From NCBI GenBank assembly GCA_014529385.2, contig CM043955.1:149433640-149497639 (forward strand): a stretch of DNA of 64,000 bases. Reading direction: 5' to 3'. The stretch is from Adiantum capillus-veneris. Taxonomy: Eukaryota > Streptophyta > Polypodiopsida > Polypodiales > Pteridaceae. Under the pieces are notes generated by a model. That model was not told the DNA's origin. It did no database searches and saw only the letters and a program-made list of their open reading frames with translations. A program made the translations under genes and the position numbers. This document shows, one piece after another, positions 56,490 through 64,000 of the stretch. The first letter of the stretch is position 1. Each line of letters opens with the position of its first letter.

Positions 56490-57990
56490 AAGCACATAAT
56501 GCAAAAAATTAGATGGTTGCCACGCAATCAAAATATGATGCACTTATAGAAAATGACACGTGGACCTTATGTGATTTGCCTCCTAACAAAAAGGCCATTG
56601 GTACAAAGTGGGGTTAGAAGTTGAAACACAAGTCGGATGGTGAGATTGATCGCTATAAGGCTCAACTTGTTGCAAAAGGCTATGCACAACAAAAAGGCAT
56701 AGATTATGAAGAGACTTTTTCTCCCACTTTCGTATGACTACTGTGCATTTTCTATGTGCATTGGAAGCTCATTTAGGATGGGATGTACATCAATCAGACA
56801 TTGTTAATGCTTTATTCATTGGTGACGTATTTGAGGAATTTTACATAACGCAATCTTGCGATTTTGTCCAGAAAGGACAAGAGGATAAAGTGTGAAAATG
56901 AAAGCAAGATTTGTACTGGTTGACTCAATCTCCTCGTGCTTGGTATGAGAAAAATGACACTCAATTAGTCAAAAGAGGCTTTTATAACAGTCCAATCGAA
57001 AGCACTTTGTATGCAACGCGTGAGGGTGACGTACTTCTCATTGTTGTTCTATATGTGGATGATTTGCTGATCACTGGTCCAAATGAGACACACATTGCTG
57101 AATTTAAGGTTGATTTCAATGCTACTTTCAAGATGAAAGATTTGGGGTTGTTGCATCATTACTTGGGCATATAGTTTAAGTAGTGTGGTGGTGATATTGC
57201 CTTGTGTTAAACAAGTTACAAGAGACATTGATATGTAACTTTGGACTTGAGGATTGCAAACCTATTGCCACTCCCATGGAAACAAGTTTGAAATTGAGTC
57301 TTCATGATGCTGGTGATCCTGTCAATGTCACTCTTTACCAAACCATTGTTGGATGCCTTATTTATGTATGCAATACGAGGCAGGATATTCTATTTGTAGT
57401 CTCATAGGTCAGCAAAATGTATAGCCTACAGTCTAAGCATTGGTAGGCTGTCACAAGGATCTTGTGCTACTTGAGTGGCACTTTACATCTTGGATTGTTT
57501 TATCCCAAAATGGGATCATTGCTGCCATATTTAGATGCTTTTTCAGACTCGGATTTGGGTGGTTGTTATGGCCCGTGAGTGTCCACGAGTGGTTTTTGTT
57601 TCATGCTCGGTAGTTCATGTATATCATGGTTGAGCAAGAAGCAACCTACTGAGGCCACTTCTAGTTGTGAGGCTGAGTACGGGGCGATCTTCAAATCTAC
57701 GATCGAGTGTGTGTGGCGCAGATGATGATTTGGGGTGTTGGAGAAGACACTACCAACATCATAATTGACAGTCTGAGCGCATTGGCAGTTGCAAGGAACC
57801 CAGTTTTTCATGCTCGCGCAAAGCACATTGAGGTGCGTTATCACGTCAGGGAGAGACTCTCAGCAGGAGAGGTCAACTTGGCTTATGTGCCAACACATGA
57901 CAACCTTGAATATCTTTTCACAAAGACCTTGTCTCATGAGAAGTTTGAAGCTTTTCGCAAAGCTTTGGGCTTACTCCTCTTTGTGGATTG
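56490..57990 (+). pseudogene. Copia reverse transcriptase and RNase H (broken)
   Basis: It starts near MVATQSKYDALIENDTWTLC, then KKAIGTKWG with a TAG where VYKLK begins, and [10 protein letters not shown] with a shift. LTQSPRAWYEKNDTQLVK and LYVDDLLITGPNETHIAEFK (catalytic YVDD near 57050) are clear, followed by a TAG after HHYLGI. RNase H shows FGLEDCKPIATPMETSLKLS and LYQTIVGCLIYVC. The end is AYVPTHDNLEYLFTKTLSHE, where the usual ADLFTK reads EYLFTK. Confidence 0.85.
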
Positions 57991-58068
57991 ATCATGTCCT
58001 TAAGGCATGGCACTTCCCTATACTCTATGTGACAAATCTCATTCACCACATCACTCCCATGGGGGATT

Positions 58069-58290
58069 TGTTACCCTAAATATGTGGTAATAATGTGTGT
58101 GAACACACTTAGGACCGTTGGGGTATTTTTTCCCTCACTAGGAGGTTTTTCCCCCGTGCATTGTATATACACCCATCACTCTAGGGCTAACTTATCTTTC
58201 CATTGCACACTAAGTACTACTACTCTCTGTTGTGTGCCTTGAGCTTCTTCATCTTCTCCAAGCTGTGTGTGTTTCCCTACAACCCTATAG
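58069..58290 (+). repeat. 3' LTR of the plus-strand Copia element, right end missing
   Basis: TGTTACCCTAAATATGTGG onwards matches the family LTR up to 'acaaccctat', where the expected terminal 'aattccaaca' is replaced by minus-strand Copia integrase sequence. It lacks the hairpin insertion of the 5' LTR. Confidence 0.85.
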
Positions 58291-59423
58291 CTTTAAGTGA
58301 ATACACCCATGCATGCCTAGAGTAATCATCAATCAAAGTCACGAAGTAGAGGTAATTGCCTAAGGATGGAGTTTTCATAGGCCCCACAAATATCACTTTG
58401 CATTAGTTGTAACCTGCATGTACCCCTTACTGAACCATCCTTTGGAAACTTTGAACGTTGCATCTTACCCAAAATACAGCCTTCACAAACATGCTTAGAA
58501 GGTGCTTCAAGAGGCAGCAAAGAAGCAACCATATTAGATTTTTGCAAACGCAACAAACTCGCAGAATTTAAATGCCCAAAATGTGCATGCTAAAGTTTTT
58601 TCATCTGAAACAGCCTTAGAATTTGCAACTACATTTGCAAATTTTTTACCACACTTATCATACAAAATGAGCTTATACAACCCACGACACATAATGCCAG
58701 ATGCAACTATTTCATCACCAAAACTGAGATCATGAACTATACATTTATCATCCACAAATTTGACAACAAGACCAAGTCTTGCAAGTGTAGATATCGAAAA
58801 AAGATTCTTTTTTATTCCTAGTAGATAAATTGCATCAACAAGTGTGAAAGAACTGCCATTCGCAACCGTTAACACAATCTTCTGACTGTAATGTGCTTTG
58901 TAGCACCACTAGTAAAGTACCACACATGTGAATCTGCAAAAATTGACATACATGCATCATGGACAGAAGGACATAAGTACATTGTGCACTAAATGCCCAC
59001 AGTGCATCTACATCAACATTCCTTTCCTAGAAGATTCTATTATAGTTGCACTTGTAGTGGTTCTAGCCTCGCCTTCAACTTAGGACATTTCTTTCTCAAG
59101 TGATCATTAGCCTTGCAATAATGGCAAATCATCTTCTTCTTTCCCTTTTCACTAGAATTACCACACGAGGTGCTGCCAGCAAAAGCATTAGGAACAGATG
59201 ATCAACTACTCACTAAAGAACCATGAGAAGTGGCTACATTGCTATTACCAGCTTTTCTTTGAGTAGCAACAAAAGCTTGTTCAAGTGCACACTGTTTAGA
59301 CCTTTTATTTCTTGAAAGTGAGTCTTGCAACAACAATGTACATAATGCATCAAAGTTGACATCTTGCGGGGTTCCTTGGATCAAGAGTCTCCAAGTACTA
59401 GCAAAAGTTTGGTAACAATCTAG
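58291..59423 (-). pseudogene. Copia gag-protease-integrase start, minus strand
   Basis: From right to left on the minus strand: gag end DVNFDALCTLLLQDSLSRNK, EQAFVATQRKAGNSNVATSH, a CHYCKANDHLRK-like knuckle, degenerate protease region, LTVANGSSFTLVDAIYLLGI, KKNLFSISTLARLGLVVKFV, and pre-integrase/integrase start KHVCEGCILGKMQRSKFPKD. Its downstream half is at 51579-53143. The gag is cut at 59423 by the Athila-like LTR. Confidence 0.82.
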
Positions 59424-60672
59424 TGTTAACCGACAAGCCTGTTAACCGACAAGTCATACAGTGGAGTCAATACTGGGCAAATAGGAAGCTTGGGGATTGC
59501 CCAACGCTCCATATCTCTTGGTGTTGACCTTGGCGTTAAAGTCATTGCAAGAGGTAGTTGAGTCAATACTGGGCGAATAGGAAGCTTGGGGACTTCCCAA
59601 CGCTCCCTATCGCTTCATGTTGACCTTGGTGTAACCGACGATGGAGACCCTTTTGGTGATGTGATTACAATTCATGCAGAGGAGTCAATACTGGGTGAAT
59701 AGGAGGCTTGGGGATTGTCCAACGCCACCTATCTCTTGGTGTTGACCTTGGTGTCACAGACATGACATGTGTTTGGCAGACGAAGCTGCAGTTTCCAGAG
59801 AAGGAGTCACATTTTTGTGGGAAACCCTTGTAAAATTCTTTTGTAAGAGAGCATCTCTAAGCCAAGAACTTGTAAAAGTATGATTATTTTTATGGGAGCA
59901 ATTGTATATTAGAGAGCCAGTTAGAAGTTTAGGAGCTTTTGGCCGGACAAGACATTTGTAAAGGCCTAAACTATAAAGGTCAATTTTGTAAGTTTGAACA
60001 TTATCTTTTTTATCGACAAACTGAGAAGACAGCGTACGTTTGAGAGCTTCTCCTTGCTCCAACTTGTAATCTTCGCTACTGTGGCTACGGTAATCCGAAT
60101 TCAGATTCGTTTATTGCATTGTGTTCCTCTTACTTTGCTCTTCCATTCAAGTGTAATCATTCAAGATTCGGTGTAGGTTTTCAACTACGAGTTTGAGACC
60201 TTAAATCACTGTTTTGAGTGCTTATATGCGTATTTTATGTTGTTTTGACCCTAGGAGAGACTTTAGGGACCGTAAAACGACCCTTTAGGATCACCTGTTC
60301 GCTGTTTTTTCTTACTTTGGGATGAACGATCGCGATCTTTGTACCTCTCCAGAATGCTGTGACAGTGATAGGATATGCTCCTGATAGTCCCCTGTAGCTT
60401 CCCTTCAAGTTCCGTGCGAATCCGACATGATTTGCATGGTAAACGGGCGTGATGACTGTAGAGTTATGTAGAAGGACATAGGCAGATTACTTGGCTTTAG
60501 TGCGTATGATTTGCTTGCAGAGTTAGTAGTTGCATCTCATCGAGTTCACTTCATTAGGAATGACACCCTAGTGAGTTTTCATGCCTCATCCTGGTCGCTT
60601 CCCTTGTATTGATATTTTATGTTGATGCGTGAGAGCTATGCTATGGACGTCCGTTGCGGTGACCCGCAAACA
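59424..60672 (+). repeat. 5' LTR of the Athila/Tat-like element
   Basis: Starts TGTTAACCGACAAG and ends GACCCGCAAACA. A TATAAAG box lies at 59972-59978. It contains three diverged tandem units of about 72 bp, starting at 59464, 59560 and 59682 ('gagtcaatactgggc', then 'aggaagcttgggga' and 'cctatctcttggtgttgacctt'). Confidence 0.65.
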
Positions 60673-60673
60673 T

Positions 60674-60687
60674 TGGCGCCGTTGCCC
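60674..60687 (+). other. Primer binding site, Athila/Tat type
   Basis: TTGGCGCCGTTGCC follows the LTR end (CA) by one base and continues 'caggaa'. The usual form in this group is TGGCGCCGTTGCCGGGG. Confidence 0.75.
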
Positions 60688-62462
60688 AGGAATGCACCGT
60701 AGGTGATGAGTGACCGAGTGCGCAGATAGCTTCCTTAAAAGAAGATCAATCCACAAATCCATTTTACACCTCAGTTAGGCTGCTAGACAGGGGTTTAGAG
60801 CTTAGTGGAGTCTAGAGTCTGTGGACTGGCTAGATCCTCACTTAGAAGATTTAGGGAGCTGTGAGTGAGAGTGTTCAAAGCATTTTTGCTCTTCAATTTC
60901 TCTAATGCGATTGAGTACTGAAATCTCACCCGAAATCCGTCTTGTTTGTTTTGTTTGATTCATTTCTTTATGTTCTTTCATTTATGTACTTAGGAGTAGG
61001 ATAAGTAATTCACATTCCAGTCAGATTTGGGGCAAAAGTTAGAGTCAAGAAACCAGGAAACCATAACTTTGGCAAAAAGGCCATAAGACTCTGAAATTTA
61101 GAAAATTTGACCAAACAGGGTTGATATTGATTCAAATCACCAAGTGGTAGCACAAAACACTGTAAAACACTTGTCAGAGGGAGCAGACTAAATTCATCAG
61201 ATTTGGCCCAGGTACTACGATCGCGATCGGTGTACCTCAGTGTCAGAATTGTACAAGATTTGACATATGCCTTCCTGATAAGATTCTAAACAAGTTTGTC
61301 TAAAGCAACCACACCCAAAAACATCAAAAATCAAGGAAATCAGGCCACTTGGGTAAAACTAGCCTGAGAAATCCAAAAACTGTAAAATCTTGACTTTTGG
61401 TGATCCAAATGCAAAAAGACTTGGGGGATAGCCTTAAAACATTAGTGTCTACAAGCATACCAAATTTGGTCTAATTTGTGCTCAGAACAACGATTGCGAT
61501 CGGTGTACCTCTGTGCCAGATTTTGACCAGATTTCATATGTGAGATCCTCAGGTGTATATGAACATAAAAGTATATAGGACCAAGAGCCAGAAACCTCAA
61601 AATACCTGGCAAATCATATGAATACAGATCCAAGTCAAAAACTGCTATACTGGCATAGAAATTGACTTTCAGTAGACCAAAACACATCAAAACTGGGAAG
61701 AAAACATGTAGGGGGATAGCCTGTGCATAGGACAAGCCTAGGTATCTCTCAAATCCCAAATCAAACATCAAAATCAATCAAACCTGATAAAATTGGAAAA
61801 TCAGGTACTTCAAACCAAGAACTGGTAAAAGCTTGGCTTTTTGGAGTCTGAATACAAAAGTATCAGGTGGGTAGCATTAAAGTAGCCTAGTGAACAAGCT
61901 GGTGAAGTTTCATCAAATTTGGGCACTGTACTACGATCGCGATCGGTGTACCTCTGTGCCAGATTGACTCATTTTTGACGTGTTCATAGACCTAGATTAT
62001 TTAAGATATCAGGAGTTGTCAAAACCCAAATTGGACATACTGTCAATAATCTGCAAGCAAAATTGTGTTGAAGTCATTGTGAAATTGTTGAATCTGCTGA
62101 CAGTTGGAATGATACAGTGATCTCATAGCCATCAAGTGTATTCATTTGCAGAGACCGATCAAGTAACAATCCATGCAGTCGTGTGAGTTGGAAGATCACT
62201 CCATTTCCAGGTAAGAGGTTTGGATTCAATCGGTAAATTCCACTTTCTTCATGTTTTAAAATCGGGAAAACAAATCAACAACCAACACCGAAATTTAGCG
62301 GATCAAGTAAGTGTTTTATCAACGGAGGAGAGTGTAAACCAAGGTGTGGTACGACCGTTAGAGCCGATCCCTGAAGAAAGTATTTCCGATACTTCTTGAG
62401 AGAGATCTTACGAGTATTTCCCAGAACACTTGGGACATTTAAAACTAAACGGAAGAGAAAAC
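60688..62462 (+). repeat. Leader with CGATCGCGATCG-centred repeats
   Basis: No coding frame. The phrase '(c/t)acgatcgcgatcggtgtacct' followed by 'ctgtgccagattt' occurs at 61218, 61491 (one change) and 61934. A shorter form lies in the LTR at 60327. Surrounding sequence ('gggggatagcct', 'atcaaatttgggcac') also recurs, so the leader appears to be built of diverged 270-440-bp units. Confidence 0.75.
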
Positions 62463-63355
62463 ATGGCAGTAGGACCATCAAACCCTTCGGCCACAATGAA
62501 GCTACTGTTCATCAAGTATCAGTATGACAACAAGCAAGGTGCCAAGATCTACAAAGATGGTATGGACCGCTACTGTGTGAAAATAGAAGATAGACCAAGT
62601 GAGTTCAAGGACTTAGTGCCTGTGAGCTATAGCGGAGATAGGTACCTAGATGACGAGGGTATCATGTACTTGGTAGTCCTGAATCCTAACATTGTGGACA
62701 AGTGGGGATTGATGGGCACGAAGCCAAAGTAGACGAGGAACCTGAGGAGAAAGCTCCAACAATGAGCTTCCCTAATGCGAGGTTAAGGCGAGAAAACAAA
62801 ACTTTGAGAGTCAACACAGACAACGTCTACGTGGGATTATACAAGTATAATAATGGAGAGAAAGATCTCTATCATAGATGCGAGGAACCCTACGTCGGAA
62901 AGTTGACGGAGCGGAAAAGGCTTTATGTCTTCACCTACACAGAGGGATCAGAAACGAAAATCGTCGCATACGATAAATATGGAAGACGATATGCAGCAAT
63001 CGATAAAAAGGAGTTGGAAGGATATACGTACTTTGGGGGACCACTCCACCATTATTATGTCACTCCAAGCGCACTGAGACCAGTACCTACAACTGTCATG
63101 CCAGACCCGATGGCAGCAGGTGGAGAGAGGACTCATGTAGCTGATTTTTTCAGTCGACCTCAATATTTTATGCCAAGCCCCATGGGAACATTATGTTCCA
63201 GAGAGTCAATGACTGCGAATCGGGGTAGTGCGGTTCCTATCTCTACACATACCACAGTAGGTCCGACACATCCCATTTTCCTCCTAGTAGTAGATTTGTG
63301 GCAGGCGAACCAACAAGAGAAACCCACGATATCCATGATTTACGAGAATGATTAA
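62463..63355 (+). pseudogene. Gag N-terminal region of the Athila/Tat-like element (frameshifted)
   Basis: ATG at 62463 (MAVGPSNPSATMKLLFIKYQ), then DGMDRYCVKIEDRPSEFKDL and GIMYLVVLNPNIVDKWGL. The frame shifts near 62705 and continues as KAPTMSFPNARLRRENKTLR, KKELEGYTYFGGPLHHYYVT and PDPMAAGGERTHVADFFSRP to a stop at 63353-63355. I do not recognise these N-terminal domains. They precede a standard retrotransposon gag core, and long N-terminal extensions are known in this lineage. Confidence 0.5.
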
Positions 63356-63360
63356 GTCGA

Positions 63361-64000
63361 CGAGACACGGGAGAATTGAGAATGTTCGCAGACCATAGAC
63401 GGATGAGGCCATCCCGGGTAGCAAAGTGCATGCCAAAGAAGTATAGCGGATCAGGGGATCTATATGCCCATGTGTCGCTCTTCAAGCAAGCCTTAAGAGC
63501 AGAGCAGAGCACTGATTTCCATGCTCAATATGAGGGATTCGGGCTGACCTTGGAAGGGACGGCCTTAACATGGTTTCAACCTTTGAACCCTGAAACTTGT
63601 TCGAATATTGAACATGTATTGCGGGAGTTCGCGAAAGAATTCTCAAAACGGGGTATAAAGCATAATAATGTATCACAGATATATGCATTTAAACAAAAGG
63701 AGAACAAAAAAGTGAAGGAATCATCCTTGAGATTCAAGCAATACATCGAGAGGTGCCCAGGAAGAGAATTACCGCAAGATGAGACATTGTATGTGCTCTT
63801 CATTGAAGGACTTAGAAATGAAACCTTAAAAAAGGACCTTCACTTGAAAGCCTGTAGCACATTTGAACAGGTTACAAGGGAAGCATTATATCTTGTTGAT
63901 AACTGCAAAGCATATGGGAAAGTGTCAGAGGATACTGATTCAATAACCAATGGCTCTTCATCTATTAAGAGTGAACCCTCTACCAAGAAAGATGCTCAGG
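63361..64000 (+). pseudogene. Gypsy gag core (retrotransposon gag domain), runs off the window
   Basis: The frame reading RDTGELRMFADHRRMRPSRV is open to the last base. It contains a clear retrotrans_gag domain: PKKYSGSGDLYAHVSLFKQA, LTLEGTALTWFQPLNPETCS, LREFAKEFSKRGIKHN, KESSLRFKQYIERCPGREL, LYVLFIEGLRNETLKKDL. A Ser-rich linker (NGSSSIKSEPSTKKD) follows. It is preceded in its own frame by a stop just before 63361, so it is joined to the upstream part only through a frameshift. Confidence 0.8.

Larger units (their letters stand above)
53151..58290 (+). mobile_element. Copia element with both LTRs, plus strand, degenerate
   Basis: About 5.1 kb. 5' LTR 53151-53407, PBS TTGGTATCATAG (53409-53420, two changes from the Met PBS), leader, gag-PR-INT-RT-RH in order, polypurine tract tgggggat, 3' LTR 58069-58290. 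Every domain has stops or frameshifts. The two LTRs differ in length, mainly through a hairpin-forming insertion in the 5' LTR. It interrupts a minus-strand element of the same family. Confidence 0.9.
59424..64000 (+). mobile_element. Athila/Tat-like Gypsy retrotransposon, 5' half (continues beyond window)
   Basis: It comprises an LTR (59424-60672), a TTGGCGCCGTTGCC primer binding site typical of Athila/Tat elements, a 1.8-kb repeat-bearing leader, and gag sequence to the last base. It interrupts the gag of a minus-strand Copia element. The 3' LTR and TSD lie outside the window, so the left boundary rests on TG at 59424 and loss of Copia homology at the same place. Confidence 0.75.

Noticed and set aside
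61218-61229. Palindrome reminiscent of cyanobacterial HIP1
   Set aside because: HIP1 is GCGATCGC; the 12-mer here does not contain it, and the context is a plant retrotransposon leader.

Overview
The window is nuclear DNA of a land plant and is dominated by transposable elements. The evidence is one intact gene with 17 spliceosomal introns and plant-type U2AF large-subunit features, chromovirus and Copia LTR retrotransposons primed by initiator Met tRNA, an Athila/Tat-type primer binding site, and very long (CT)n/(GA)n microsatellites. A non-seed plant such as a fern would fit the low gene density and odd protein families, but that is a guess. All calls come from reading the sequence by eye; no database was searched.

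Layout. 1-3.1 kb: a promoter-like/open-exon stretch, a 19-bp minisatellite, and the 3' end plus LTR of a Copia element. 3.1-12.7 kb: a decayed, intron-containing, unrecognised gene family. A domain starting E-(L/F)-H-x-E-x-x-L-x-L and followed by a coiled coil occurs three times (3802-4716, 4932-5738, 7531-8418). Around these copies lie an acidic repeat ORF, a half-RING-like exon, Pro/Ser/Lys-rich exons, and long introns built from degenerate GGTACTT-containing repeats. 12.8-16.0 kb, minus strand: a broken transposase-like gene with a GHGKG..DG.G..VKR signature, whose intron carries the same GTAC-type repeats. 16.5-18.65 kb, minus strand: a dead LRR receptor-kinase pseudogene. 20.67-24.84 kb, minus strand: the only clearly intact cellular gene, the U2AF large subunit (18 coding exons, about 546 aa).

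25-37 kb: simple repeats, then a tandemly duplicated antisense Copia gag fragment. Next to it sits a complete, young Ty3/Gypsy chromovirus (27163-36066) with 1591-bp LTRs differing at about seven positions, the target duplication AACAA, and a single frameshift in RT. Beyond it is the leader of an older minus-strand element.

39-59.4 kb: a nest of insertions built mainly from one Copia family (LTR about 220-257 bp, TGTTACC...TTCCAACA, five LTR copies in both orientations). Gypsy pieces and a gag-only LTR element (45156-47816, flanked by AGGCC on both sides) interrupt it. One Copia copy (53151-58290) still has both LTRs and all domains but is full of stops.

59.4-64 kb: the 5' half of an Athila/Tat-like Gypsy element, comprising an LTR with internal tandem repeats, PBS, a 1.8-kb leader with repeats centred on the palindrome CGATCGCGATCG, and a broken gag running off the window end.

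Functionally, only U2AF (3' splice-site recognition) is likely to serve the host. The rest records successive insertions, with several layers that can be ordered by which element interrupts which.
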